A stretch of 64,000 nt of DNA from Streptomyces sp. HD (GCF_028369295.1 NZ_JAQMYP010000015.1:62001-126000); one strand, 5' to 3'; positions 51,199-60,134 are shown, counted from the first letter of the stretch. The notes: generated by a model from the letters alone, not told the origin. Made by a program: numbers and translations.

Positions 51199-51329
51199 GT
51201 GTGCGTGTACACAATCCCGGATCCGGTTCAACCTCTTGACGGGAGGCAACCCGAACGGCTCAGCTTAGAGTTCACTAGTTGGACACGAACGGGGCCTCAT
51301 CGAAGCGGTCCCGCGCGCAGGAGGTCGTC

Positions 51330-52541
51330 GTGGAGACTCCGGGGTCGCAGTCGTCGCTGCACCGAGCCAATCTGGAGCGGGTCGTGCGGGCCGTACGGCT
51401 GGCCGGATCTCTCACCCAGGCGGAGATCGCGCGGACGACGGGTCTGTCCGCTGCCACGGTCTCCAATATCGTCCGTGAGCTCAAGGACGGCGGAACGGTC
51501 GAGGTCACGCCCACCTCGGCGGGCGGCCGCCGGGCCCGCAGCGTCTCGCTGAGCGGAGACGCCGGGATCGTCATAGGGGTCGACTTCGGCCATACGCATC
51601 TGCGGGTGGCGGTCGGGAACCTCGCCCACCAGGTGCTGGCCGAGGAGTCCGAGCCGCTCGACGTCGACGCGTCCTCGTCGCAGGGCTTCGACCGGGCCGA
51701 GGAGCTGGTCAACCGGCTGATCGCGGCGACCGGCGTCGACCGCTCCAAGATCGCCGGGGTGGGCCTCGGCGTGCCCGGCCCGATCGACGTCGAGTCCGGC
51801 ACCCTCGGCTCCACCGCCATCCTGCCGGGCTGGACCGGCACCAAGCCCGCCGAGGAGATGCGCGGCCGGCTCGGCGTGCCCGTGCACGTGGACAACGACG
51901 CCAACCTGGGCGCGCTGGGCGAGCTGGTCTGGGGCAGCGGGCGGGGCGTGCGGGACCTGGCGTACATCAAGGTCGCCAGCGGTGTCGGTGCCGGCCTCGT
52001 CATCAGCGGCAAGATCTATCGCGGCCCGGGTGGCACAGCGGGAGAAATCGGGCATATTACTCTGGATGAATCCGGCCCGGTCTGCCGCTGCGGAAACCGG
52101 GGCTGCCTGGAGACCTTCGCGGCCGCCCGCTATGTGCTCCCGCTCCTCCAGTCCAGTCACGGCACCGACCTCACCATGGAGGGCGTCGTGCGGCTGGCCA
52201 GGGAGGGAGACCCGGGTTGCCGTCGGGTGATCGCCGACGTCGGCCGCCATATCGGCAGTGGAGTCGCCAACCTCTGCAACCTTCTGAACCCGAGCCGAGT
52301 GGTCCTGGGCGGTGATCTCGCCGAGGCCGGCGAGCTGGTCCTCGGGCCCATCAGGGAGTCCGTCGGGCGCTACGCCATCCCCAGTGCGGCGCGCCAACTG
52401 TCCGTTCTTCCTGGGGCACTTGGCGGTCGCGCAGAGGTGCTCGGAGCCCTCGCGCTCGCGCTGAGCGAGATGGGTGATTCGGCGCTTTTGGACGGGAGTG
52501 CGGCCGGCGCGCTGCATGCGGCTGCGCCTGCCTTCACTTAG
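51330..52541 (+). CDS. rok7B7: ROK family transcriptional regulator
   Basis: This 403-residue protein has an N-terminal winged helix (ANLERVVRAVRLAGSLTQAEIARTTGLSAATVSNIVRELKDGGTV, residues about 13-58) and a ROK sugar-kinase-like domain. That domain has VIGVDFGHTHLRVAVGNL, GVGLGVPGPID, VDNDANLGALGE and GGTAGEIGHI, and the zinc motif CRCGNRGCLE. The adjacent xylFGH and ngcEFG operons identify it as the Rok7B7 orthologue, a regulator known to affect xylose transport, carbon catabolite control and antibiotic production in S. coelicolor. GTG 51330 is chosen because GCAGGAGG lies 6 bases upstream; a longer frame to 51279 lacks a site. Candidate operators lie in the xylF promoter. Confidence 0.9.
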   Translation: METPGSQSSLHRANLERVVRAVRLAGSLTQAEIARTTGLSAATVSNIVRELKDGGTVEVTPTSAGGRRARSVSLSGDAGIVIGVDFGHTHLRVAVGNLAHQVLAEESEPLDVDASSSQGFDRAEELVNRLIAATGVDRSKIAGVGLGVPGPIDVESGTLGSTAILPGWTGTKPAEEMRGRLGVPVHVDNDANLGALGELVWGSGRGVRDLAYIKVASGVGAGLVISGKIYRGPGGTAGEIGHITLDESGPVCRCGNRGCLETFAAARYVLPLLQSSHGTDLTMEGVVRLAREGDPGCRRVIADVGRHIGSGVANLCNLLNPSRVVLGGDLAEAGELVLGPIRESVGRYAIPSAARQLSVLPGALGGRAEVLGALALALSEMGDSALLDGSAAGALHAAAPAFT

Positions 52542-52543
52542 AG

Positions 52544-52570
52544 AACGGATGGCACCGTTGCCAACCCGTT
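52544..52570. promoter_or_regulatory. Nested dyad in the xylF promoter region
   Basis: AACGG-A-TGGCA-CCGT-TGCCA-AC-CCGTT is a two-layer inverted repeat starting three bases after the rok7B7 stop. It is a good candidate for Rok7B7 binding at xylFGH. Confidence 0.5.
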
Positions 52571-52662
52571 AAGGATTTACTTCTTGACGTCGCACGTGTG
52601 GCCGAGTTGACTTCCAGCCACCTCGGCCGCAACGTCGCGGCCTCGTCAGGGAGGTTTCTGAA

Positions 52663-53775
52663 GTGAACACGCGTATGCGTCGTGCCGCCGTTGCCGTTGC
52701 CGCAGGTGCGATGGCCATCTCGCTGGCTGCCTGTGGCAGCGCCGAGGAAGCGGGCGGCGACAACGACTCCACCGCCAGCGCCGCCAAGGGCGACAACATC
52801 AAGGTCGGTCTCCTGCTCCCGGAGAACCAGACCGCTCGCTACGAGAAGTTCGACCGCCCGCTGATCGAGCAGAAGATCAAGGAGCTGACGAACGGCAAGG
52901 CGAAGATCGACTACAACAACGCCAAGCAGGACGCCAACCTGCAGGCGCAGCAGGTCGACACCATGATCACCAACAAGGTGGACGTCCTCATCCTGGACGC
53001 GGTCGACGCCAAGGCGATCAAGAACTCTGTGCAGAAGGCCGTGGACCAGGGCATCAAGGTCGTCGCCTACGACCGTCTGGCCGAGGGCCCGATCAGCGGT
53101 TACACCTCGTTCGACAACGAGGAGGTCGGCAGGACCCAGGGCGAGGCCCTGCTGAAGGCCCTGGGTGACAAGGCCACCAAGGACTCCAAGATCGTCATGA
53201 TCAACGGCTCGGTCACCGACCCGAACGCCGCCCAGTTCAAGAAGGGCGCCCACTCCGCCCTCGACGGCAAGGTCACCATCGCCAAGGAGTACGACACCAA
53301 GGAGTGGAAGCCGGAGAACGCCAACTCCGAGATGGAGGCGGCGATCTCGGCGGTCGGCAAGAACAACATCGCCGGCGTCTACTCCGCCAACGACGGCATG
53401 GCCGGCGGTGCCATCACCGCCCTCCAGGCCGCCGGCCTCAAGGTCCCGGTCACCGGCCAGGACGCCGAGCTCGCCGCCGTGCAGCGCATCGTCGCCGGCG
53501 ACCAGTACATGAGCGTGTTCAAGTCCTACCCGCAGGAAGCCAACGTCGTCGCCGAGATGGCCGTCGCGCTGGCCAAGGGCGAGAAGCTGGACTCCATCGC
53601 CAAGGACAAGGTCTCCAGCGGCAGCGCGCAGGACATCCCGGCCGCCCTGATCCCGGTCGTGTCGCTGACCACGGAGAACATCAACGACACGGTCATCAAG
53701 GAAGGCTTCTACACGATCGACGAGATCTGCACCGGCAAGTACAAGGACGCCTGCGCCAAGGCCGGCCTCAAGTAG
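52663..53775 (+). CDS. xylF: Xylose ABC transporter substrate-binding lipoprotein
   Basis: This 370-residue periplasmic-binding-type protein has the lipobox SLAAC (Cys24). The mature domain, KVGLLLPENQTARYEKFDRPLIEQKIKEL, ITNKVDVLILDAVDAKAIKNSVQKAVDQGIKVVAYDRL and GVYSANDGMAGGAITALQAAGLKVPVTGQDAELAAVQRIVAGDQYMSVFK, is of the XylF class (D-xylose/sugar binding, type I). GTG 52663 follows GGGAGG with 8 bases between. It is the first gene of xylFGH, separated from xylG by a long hairpin-rich spacer. Confidence 0.92.
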   Translation: MNTRMRRAAVAVAAGAMAISLAACGSAEEAGGDNDSTASAAKGDNIKVGLLLPENQTARYEKFDRPLIEQKIKELTNGKAKIDYNNAKQDANLQAQQVDTMITNKVDVLILDAVDAKAIKNSVQKAVDQGIKVVAYDRLAEGPISGYTSFDNEEVGRTQGEALLKALGDKATKDSKIVMINGSVTDPNAAQFKKGAHSALDGKVTIAKEYDTKEWKPENANSEMEAAISAVGKNNIAGVYSANDGMAGGAITALQAAGLKVPVTGQDAELAAVQRIVAGDQYMSVFKSYPQEANVVAEMAVALAKGEKLDSIAKDKVSSGSAQDIPAALIPVVSLTTENINDTVIKEGFYTIDEICTGKYKDACAKAGLK

Positions 53776-53811
53776 ACCGGCACCGGCCGAGCAGTACCGG
53801 TCCCTTTCCAG

Positions 53812-53841
53812 GTGCGGGAATTCGTCCTTGAATTCCCGCAC
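53812..53841 (+). other. Strong hairpin between xylF and xylG
   Basis: GTGCGGGAATTC and GAATTCCCGCAC form a perfect 12-bp stem with a GTCCTT loop, 36 bases after xylF. It may act as a partial terminator or 3'-end stabiliser that makes xylF more abundant than xylGH. Confidence 0.65.
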
Positions 53842-53891
53842 GGGACATGACTGCTCGCTCCAGACTCCTCCGGCGCCCCGCGCATACGACA

Positions 53892-53914
53892 GCCCCGCAA
53901 GCTCGGTGCGGGGC
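53892..53914 (+). other. Second hairpin between xylF and xylG
   Basis: GCCCCGC and GCGGGGC pair over 7 bp with a 9-base loop, downstream of the first hairpin. Confidence 0.45.
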
Positions 53915-53984
53915 GCCGGACGGAACCCCCCAATCTCTCTGTACAACCCTTCCGCCGGGTCAGGCGGCGAAGGAGATGGTTCAC

Positions 53985-54770
53985 GTGTCCGCTACGCCCG
54001 TGCTGGCGTTGCGCGGGGTCTCCAAGCGCTTCGGTGCCGTTCAGGCGCTCACCGACGTAGAGCTTGAGGTCCACGCCGGTGAAGTGGTCGCCCTGGTGGG
54101 CGACAACGGCGCCGGAAAGTCCACGCTGGTCAAGACGATCGCCGGCGTGCACCCCATCGATGAGGGCGTCATCGAATGGGAAGGCAAGGCCGTTTCGATC
54201 AACCGGCCGCACGACGCCCAGAGCCTGGGCATCGCGACGGTCTACCAGGACCTCGCGCTGTGCGACAACATCGACGTCGTAGGAAACCTGTACCTGGGCC
54301 GTGAGGTCCGCAAGTGGGGTGTCCTCGACGAGGTCGAGATGGAGCGCCGCTCGCGCGAGCTGCTCCAGACGCTGTCGATCCGCATCCCCAGCGTGCGGAT
54401 CCCGATCGCCTCGCTGTCCGGCGGTCAGCGCCAGACCGTGGCCATCGCCCGCTCCATGCTCGGCGAGCCCAAGCTGGTCATCCTCGACGAGCCCACCGCC
54501 GCCCTCGGCGTCGAGCAGACCGCCCAGGTCCTCGACCTGGTCGAGCGGCTGCGCGAGCGTGGCCACGCGGTCATCCTCATCAGCCACAACATGGCCGATG
54601 TGAAGGCCGTCGCCGACAAGGTCGCCGTACTGCGGCTGGGTCAGAACAACGGCGTCTTCGAGGTCAAGACGACCTCGCAGGAGGAGATCATCTCCGCCAT
54701 CACCGGCGCCACCGACAACGCCGTGACCCGCCGTGCGGCACGCAGCGGGAACGGGGAGGCTTCCAAGTGA
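53985..54770 (+). CDS. xylG: Xylose ABC transporter ATP-binding protein (single domain)
   Basis: This 261-residue ATPase has Walker A (GDNGAGKST), signature (SLSGGQRQTVAIARSML) and Walker B (LVILDEPTAALG). CUT2-family ATPases such as RbsA and XylG of E. coli are about 500 residues with two fused domains; this one has a single domain, as in many actinobacterial XylG. GTG 53985 is chosen because AAGGAG sits 9 bases upstream; an ATG at 53976 would directly abut that site. It overlaps xylH (GTGA). Confidence 0.88.
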   Translation: MSATPVLALRGVSKRFGAVQALTDVELEVHAGEVVALVGDNGAGKSTLVKTIAGVHPIDEGVIEWEGKAVSINRPHDAQSLGIATVYQDLALCDNIDVVGNLYLGREVRKWGVLDEVEMERRSRELLQTLSIRIPSVRIPIASLSGGQRQTVAIARSMLGEPKLVILDEPTAALGVEQTAQVLDLVERLRERGHAVILISHNMADVKAVADKVAVLRLGQNNGVFEVKTTSQEEIISAITGATDNAVTRRAARSGNGEASK

Positions 54771-56062
54771 GCATCGACAAGACCTCCGCGACGGCGCAGG
54801 ACGAGCACGAGGTCCTCAACACCGAGGCGGCCGCGGCCGCGGTGACCGCCGTCGACCCCCGCCTGCTGGTGCAGGAGCAGGGTCTGGCCGGCTACATCAC
54901 CGAGTTCCGGCGCAAGATGAAGGCCGGTGAGCTCGGCTCCCTGCCGGTCATCCTCGGCCTGGTCGTCATCTGCGTCATCTTCCAGAGCCTGAACTCCGCC
55001 TTCCTGTCCGCGCAGAACATCAGCGACATCACCGTCACGATGGTCGGCACGGGCATGATCTCCGTCGGCATCGTCTTCGTGCTGCTGCTCGGCGAGATCG
55101 ACCTGTCCGTCGGCTCGGTCAGCGGCGCGTCCAGCGCCATCGCCGCCGTCCTCGCTGTGAACCAGGGCTGGCCCGAGTGGGCGGCCGTACTCTTCGCCGT
55201 CGCGGCCGGCGCCGTCATCGGTGCGGCGCACGGCTTCTTCTTCGCGGTGCTGGGCGCTCCGGCGTTCGCCGTGACGCTGGCCGGTCTGCTCTTCTGGCTC
55301 GGCTTCATGCTCCAGACACTGGGCGAGAACGGCACGATCAACCTCGACAGCGAGGGGCTGATCGGCAAGCTGACGACGTACTTCTTCACGGACGTCGCGG
55401 CGGCGTACGGCCTCGCGGCCGTGATGACGGCGGTGTTCTTCCTCACGTCGTTCCTGAGCAACCGCCGGCGGGACGCGGCGGGCATCCCGTCCCGGCCGCT
55501 GAGCGACACGATCCTGCGGACCGTGCTCCTCGGTGTCGTCTCCTTCGCCGCGGCGATCATGTACAACCAGTACAAGGGCCTGCCGCTGGCCACCGTGATC
55601 TTCCTGGTGTTCCTGGTGGGCACGGACTTCCTGCTGCGGCGTACCTCGTACGGCCGCAAGGTCTTCGCGCTCGGTGGCAGCGTCGAGGCCTCGCGTCGTG
55701 CCGGTATCAACGTCACCGCGGTGCGGATCTCCGTGTTCGCGATCTCGGGCGGGTTCGCCGCCATCGGTGGTCTCTTCCTGGCCTCGAAGATCGCGTCCGC
55801 CAACCAGAGCGCCGGTACCGGTGACCTGCTGATGAACGCCATCGCGGCGGCCGTCATCGGTGGTACGTCGCTGTTCGGCGGGCGTGGCCGGACCTGGAAC
55901 GCGCTGCTCGGTGTGCTGGTGATCGTCTCGATCCAGTACGGGCTCCAGCTGGAGTCCATCGCCGAGCCGGTGAAGTACATGATCACCGCCGGCGTTCTGC
56001 TGACGACCGTTGTGATCGACTCGATCACCCGGAAGACGCAGAAGACCGCAGGGCGCGCGTAG
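54767..56062 (+). CDS. xylH: Xylose ABC transporter permease
   Basis: This 431-residue CUT2-type permease starts at GTG 54767 behind GGGAGG and overlaps the xylG stop. It has about ten hydrophobic helices and the family segments GMISVGIVFVLLLGEIDLSVGSVSGASSAIAAVL, GAPAFAVTLAGLLFW, FALGGSVEASRRAGINVTAVR and AAVIGGTSLFGGRGRTWNALLGVLVI. With XylF and XylG it forms the high-affinity xylose importer, placed next to rok7B7, its likely regulator. Confidence 0.92.
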   Translation: MSIDKTSATAQDEHEVLNTEAAAAAVTAVDPRLLVQEQGLAGYITEFRRKMKAGELGSLPVILGLVVICVIFQSLNSAFLSAQNISDITVTMVGTGMISVGIVFVLLLGEIDLSVGSVSGASSAIAAVLAVNQGWPEWAAVLFAVAAGAVIGAAHGFFFAVLGAPAFAVTLAGLLFWLGFMLQTLGENGTINLDSEGLIGKLTTYFFTDVAAAYGLAAVMTAVFFLTSFLSNRRRDAAGIPSRPLSDTILRTVLLGVVSFAAAIMYNQYKGLPLATVIFLVFLVGTDFLLRRTSYGRKVFALGGSVEASRRAGINVTAVRISVFAISGGFAAIGGLFLASKIASANQSAGTGDLLMNAIAAAVIGGTSLFGGRGRTWNALLGVLVIVSIQYGLQLESIAEPVKYMITAGVLLTTVVIDSITRKTQKTAGRA

Positions 56063-56136
56063 CGGGGGACGCAGTAGCGCCGTAGGGGCGTGGGTGAACT
56101 GGCGGGTGCCGGTCCGTTGTGGCCGGTCGCGCAGTT

Positions 56137-56223
56137 CCCCGCGCCCCTTTGCGGCGTTGTGGGTCGCGCCCACGCGGCGGTAGCCGCATATGGACACAGC
56201 CCCGCGCCCCTTTGCGGCGTTGT
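56137..56223. repeat. Interspersed Streptomyces repeat, two copies
   Basis: A 24-bp unit starting CCCCGCGCCCCTTTGCGGCG occurs at 56137-56160 and again at 56200-56223. The first is preceded by GGTCGCGCAGTTC, giving the common GCAGTTCCCCGCGCCCCT intergenic element of streptomycetes. Confidence 0.75.
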
Positions 56224-56283
56224 AGTACAGCGTGTTGTTGGGTAGAGCCGAATGCGTGATGTACGACTCCCGGGCCGGGAACC

Positions 56284-56308
56284 TTCCGCCTGAGCGGAAC
56301 ATTAGACT
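56284..56308 (+). promoter_or_regulatory. dxs promoter with palindrome
   Basis: A perfect dyad TTCCGCCTGAGCGGAA (56284-56299) occupies the -35 region and spacer in front of a TAGACT -10 (56303-56308). It lies 49 bp before the dxs GTG. Confidence 0.5.
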
Positions 56309-56356
56309 CGACAAGCCCGGCAACAGCTCGAACAGCTCTACTGCAAGGAGGCACGG

Positions 56357-58285
56357 GTGCCGCTGCTGACCCGCATCACGGGACCGCGCGATCTGGACCG
56401 GCTCAGCCCTGAGCAGCTGGTCCAGCTGGCAGAGGAGATCCGGACCTTCCTCGTCGACGCGGTTTCCAAGACCGGCGGCCACCTCGGCCCCAACCTCGGT
56501 GTGGTCGAGCTGACCATCGCCCTGCACCGCGTCTTCGACTCGCCCAAGGACAAGGTGCTCTGGGACACCGGTCACCAGTCCTATGTGCACAAGCTGCTCA
56601 CCGGGCGGCAGGACTTCTCCCGGCTGAAGAAGAAGGGCGGCCTGTCCGGCTACCCCTCGCAGGCCGAGTCCGAGCACGACGTCATCGAGAACAGCCACGC
56701 GTCCACGGTCCTCGGCTGGGCCGACGGGCTCGCGAAGGCCAACGAACTGCTCAAACGCGACGACCATGTCGTCGCCGTCATCGGTGACGGCGCGCTGACC
56801 GGCGGTATGGCCTGGGAGGCGCTGAACAACATCGCCGAGGCCAAGGACCGCCCGCTCGTCATCGTCGTCAACGACAACGAACGGTCGTACGCCCCGACCA
56901 TCGGCGGTCTCGCCAACCACCTGGCCACGCTGCGGACGACCGACGGGTACGAGCGCTTCCTCGCCCGCACGAAGGAGATCCTCGACCGCACGCCCGTCGT
57001 AGGCAAGCCCCTCTACGAGACCCTGCACGGCGCCAAGAAGGGCCTCAAGGACTTCATCACGCCGCAGGGCATGTTCGAGGACCTCGGGCTCAAGTACGTC
57101 GGCCCCATCGACGGCCACGACATCGAGGCGCTGGAGTCGGCGCTCGCGCGGGCCAAGCGCTTCGGCGGGCCCGTCATCGTGCACTGCCTCACCGAGAAGG
57201 GCCGCGGCTACCAGCCCGCCCTCCAGGACGAGGCCGACCGCTTCCACGGCATCGGCCCCATCCACCCCGACACCGGTCTGCCGATCAAGGCCTCGGGCGC
57301 CGACTGGACGTCCGTCTTCGGCGACGAGATGGTCAAGCTCGGCAAGGAGCGCGAGGACATCGTGGCGATCACCGCCGCGATGCTCCAGCCGGTCGGCCTG
57401 AAGAAGTTCGCGGACACCTTCCCGGACCGGATCTACGACGTCGGCATCGCCGAGCAGCACGGCGCCGTGAGCGCGGCGGGCCTCGCGACCGGCGGCGTAC
57501 ACCCCGTCTTCGCCGTCTACGCCACGTTCCTCAACCGCGCCTTCGACCAGGTCCTCATGGACGTCGCGCTGCACAAGTGCGGGGTCACCTTCGTGCTCGA
57601 CCGGGCCGGCGTCACCGGCACCGACGGCGCCTCCCACAACGGCATGTGGGACATGTCGATCCTCCAGGTCGTGCCCGGCCTCAGGCTCGCCGCCCCGCGC
57701 GACGCCGACCAGGTGCGGGCGCAGCTGCGCGAGGCCGTCGAGGTCAAGGACGCGCCGACCGTCGTCCGCTTCTCCAAGGGCGCCGTCGGCCCCGCCGTGC
57801 CCGCCGTGGGCCGCGTCGGCGGCATGGACGTCCTGCGCGAGCCGGGGACGGACACGCCCGACGTGCTGCTCGTCTCGGTGGGCGCGCTGGCCCCCATGTG
57901 CCTGGAGATCGCCTCGCTCCTCGACAAGCAGGGCATCACCACCACCGTCGTCGACCCGCGCTGGGTCAAGCCCGTCGACGAGGCCATGGCCCCGCTCGCC
58001 GAGCGCCACCGCGTCGTCGTCACCGTCGAGGACAACAGCCGCGTCGGCGGCGTCGGCTCGGCGGTCGCCCAGGCCCTGCGCGACGCGGGCGTCGACGTCC
58101 CGCTGCGTGACTTCGGCATCCCGCCGCGCTTCCTCGACCACGCCTCCCGCGCCGAGGTGATGGCCGAGATCGGCCTCACCGCCCCCGACATCGCCCGCCA
58201 GGTCACCGGGCTCGTCTCCAAGCTGGACGGCCGCTTCGACCGTACGACCGCCGAAGTCGACTCGGTGGAGCCCGCCCGGGACTGA
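56357..58285 (+). CDS. dxs: 1-deoxy-D-xylulose-5-phosphate synthase
   Basis: This 642-residue thiamine-diphosphate enzyme joins pyruvate and glyceraldehyde-3-phosphate, the first step of the MEP route to isoprenoids. The cofactor-binding motif is AVIGDGALTGGMAWEALNN. The catalytic glutamate lies in VGIAEQHGAVSAAGLA, and LWDTGHQSYVHKLLTGR, SGYPSQAESEHDVIENSHAST and the C-terminal transketolase domain are all typical. GTG 56357 follows AAGGAGG by 5 bases. In S. coelicolor the orthologue in this spot is one of two dxs copies. Its place after xylFGH is notable because the product is a xylulose derivative, though the pathways are not directly linked. Confidence 0.95.
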   Translation: MPLLTRITGPRDLDRLSPEQLVQLAEEIRTFLVDAVSKTGGHLGPNLGVVELTIALHRVFDSPKDKVLWDTGHQSYVHKLLTGRQDFSRLKKKGGLSGYPSQAESEHDVIENSHASTVLGWADGLAKANELLKRDDHVVAVIGDGALTGGMAWEALNNIAEAKDRPLVIVVNDNERSYAPTIGGLANHLATLRTTDGYERFLARTKEILDRTPVVGKPLYETLHGAKKGLKDFITPQGMFEDLGLKYVGPIDGHDIEALESALARAKRFGGPVIVHCLTEKGRGYQPALQDEADRFHGIGPIHPDTGLPIKASGADWTSVFGDEMVKLGKEREDIVAITAAMLQPVGLKKFADTFPDRIYDVGIAEQHGAVSAAGLATGGVHPVFAVYATFLNRAFDQVLMDVALHKCGVTFVLDRAGVTGTDGASHNGMWDMSILQVVPGLRLAAPRDADQVRAQLREAVEVKDAPTVVRFSKGAVGPAVPAVGRVGGMDVLREPGTDTPDVLLVSVGALAPMCLEIASLLDKQGITTTVVDPRWVKPVDEAMAPLAERHRVVVTVEDNSRVGGVGSAVAQALRDAGVDVPLRDFGIPPRFLDHASRAEVMAEIGLTAPDIARQVTGLVSKLDGRFDRTTAEVDSVEPARD

Positions 58286-58333
58286 CCCGCCCCGGACCGG
58301 TCCACCGGGGACCGGCAACAGCGGTACGGCCGG

Positions 58334-58377
58334 ATGGGCCGGTTCCGCCACCCGTGTTGGTGGCGGAACCGGCCCAT
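58334..58377 (+). terminator. dxs terminator
   Basis: A 19-bp perfect stem (ATGGGCCGGTTCCGCCACC with its complement) around CGTGTT, 48 bases after dxs, is among the strongest hairpins in the window. Confidence 0.9.
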
Positions 58378-58461
58378 CTGTGTGAATCCGCCCACGCCGG
58401 GGCATGCGTACCACGCCCCCTCTCGATCATGTCGGGGACGACAAGCGTGGGAGGTACGACC

Positions 58462-59985
58462 GTGAGCAGTACCCTCTTCCGGACGAAGAGAGTCGAGCAG
58501 TCCATCCTCGATACCGAGGAGCCAGAGCACGCGCTCAAGAAGTCCTTGTCCGCGCTGGATCTGACCGTCTTCGGTGTCGGTGTCATCATCGGCACCGGCA
58601 TCTTCGTTCTCACCGGCACCGTCGCGAAGAACAACGCCGGACCGGCGGTGGCCCTGGCCTTCGTCACGGCCGGCGTCGCCTGCGCGCTGGCCGCGCTCTG
58701 TTACGCCGAGTTCGCGTCCACGGTCCCGGTCGCCGGGTCCGCGTACACGTTCTCGTACGCCTCGCTGGGGGAACTGCCCGCCTGGATCATCGGCTGGGAC
58801 CTGGTCCTGGAGTTCGCGCTGGGCACGGCGGTGGTGGCCGTCGGCTGGTCCGGCTACATCCAGTCCCTGATGGACAACGCGGGCTGGGAGATGCCCGCGT
58901 CCCTGGGCAGCAGAGAGGGCGCCGACGTCTTCGGCTTCGACATCCTCGCCGCCGCCCTGGTCCTCGTCCTCACCTTCATCCTCGTGCTCGGCATGAAGCT
59001 GTCCGCGCGGATCACGTCCCTGGTCGTGGCCATCAAGGTGGTCGTCGTCCTGACCGTGATCATCGCCGGCGCGTTCCTCATCGACGGCGACAACTACGAC
59101 CCGTTCATCCCCAAGACCCAGACGGTCGAGGCCGCCGGCAATCTCGACGCCCCGCTGATCCAGCTCATGTTCGGCTGGGCGCCCTCCAACTACGGCGTGA
59201 TGGGCATCTTCACCGCAGCCTCGGTGGTGTTCTTCGCCTTCATCGGCTTCGACGTGGTGGCGACGGCCGCCGAGGAGACCAAGAACCCGCAGCGTGACAT
59301 GCCGCGCGGCATCCTCGGTTCCCTCCTCATCTGCACCACGCTGTACGTCGCCGTGTCGATCGTCGTCACGGGCATGCAGCACTACACCAAGCTGTCCGTC
59401 GACGCCCCGCTGGCCGACGCCTTCAAGGAGACCGGACATCCCTGGTACGCCGGTTTCATCAGCTTCGGCGCCGCGGTCGGCCTGACGACGGTCTGCATGA
59501 TCCTGCTCCTCGGCCAGACCCGGGTCTTCTTCGCGATGAGCCGGGACGGACTGCTGCCGCGCTTCTTCTCCCACGTCCACCCGCGGTTCAAGACCCCGCA
59601 CCGGCCGACCATCCTGCTCGGCGTGATCATCGCGGTCCTCGCCGGCTTCACCCCGCTGACCGAACTCGCGGCCCTGGTGAACATCGGCACCCTGTTCGCC
59701 TTCGTGGTCGTGGCGATCGGCGTCATCATCCTCCGTAGGACCCGCCCCGACCTGCACCGGTCGTTCCGCACCCCGTGGGTGCCGGTCCTCCCGATCCTGT
59801 CGGTCCTCGCCTCGCTGTGGCTGATGATCAACCTGCCCGCCGAGACATGGGTCCGGTTCGCCATCTGGATGGTCGTGGGCTTCTTCGTGTACTTCCTCTA
59901 CGGCCGCACCCACAGCCGCCTCGCACGGCATGAGGAGACGACCGTGGGCGAGGTGACAAAGCCGCCGCGCGGAGACGCCGAGTAG
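58462..59985 (+). CDS. APC family amino-acid permease
   Basis: This 507-residue membrane transporter has about 12 helices. It begins KKSLSALDLTVFGVGVIIGTGIFVLTG, the substrate-binding first helix with its unwound GTGIF segment. PVAGSAYTFSYASLGELPAWIIGWDLVLEFALG and FIGFDVVATAAEETKNPQRDMPRGI are typical of the cationic amino-acid permease (CAT/YhdG-like) group. GTG 58462 follows GGGAGG by 7 bases; an ATG at 58429 would add 11 residues without a site. Substrate is probably basic or neutral amino acids by proton symport. Confidence 0.88.
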   Translation: MSSTLFRTKRVEQSILDTEEPEHALKKSLSALDLTVFGVGVIIGTGIFVLTGTVAKNNAGPAVALAFVTAGVACALAALCYAEFASTVPVAGSAYTFSYASLGELPAWIIGWDLVLEFALGTAVVAVGWSGYIQSLMDNAGWEMPASLGSREGADVFGFDILAAALVLVLTFILVLGMKLSARITSLVVAIKVVVVLTVIIAGAFLIDGDNYDPFIPKTQTVEAAGNLDAPLIQLMFGWAPSNYGVMGIFTAASVVFFAFIGFDVVATAAEETKNPQRDMPRGILGSLLICTTLYVAVSIVVTGMQHYTKLSVDAPLADAFKETGHPWYAGFISFGAAVGLTTVCMILLLGQTRVFFAMSRDGLLPRFFSHVHPRFKTPHRPTILLGVIIAVLAGFTPLTELAALVNIGTLFAFVVVAIGVIILRRTRPDLHRSFRTPWVPVLPILSVLASLWLMINLPAETWVRFAIWMVVGFFVYFLYGRTHSRLARHEETTVGEVTKPPRGDAE

Positions 59986-60089
59986 TCGAGCCGCACGGTT
60001 GACGGATGGCCTTGCGGCCCGAATCTCCGGCCCCGTACGTCCTGCCTCGGCGGGAACTGCGGGGCCGGACAGCGTTCACCACTGGTTAC

Positions 60090-60134
60090 GGCTATTACGG
60101 CTATTACGGCTATTACGGCTATTACGGCTACGAC
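60090..60134. repeat. GGCTATTAC nonamer repeat
   Basis: Four exact copies and one diverged copy (GGCTACGAC) run from 60090 to 60134 after the permease gene. In the forward frame they read GYYGYYGYY, but the surrounding small open frame has no ribosome-binding site and overlaps a real antisense gene, so I do not call a protein. Confidence 0.85.

Noticed and set aside
54641..58414. A 1,257-codon open frame antisense to xylH and dxs
   Set aside because: It crosses intergenic repeats and terminators and has the composition of a shadow frame.
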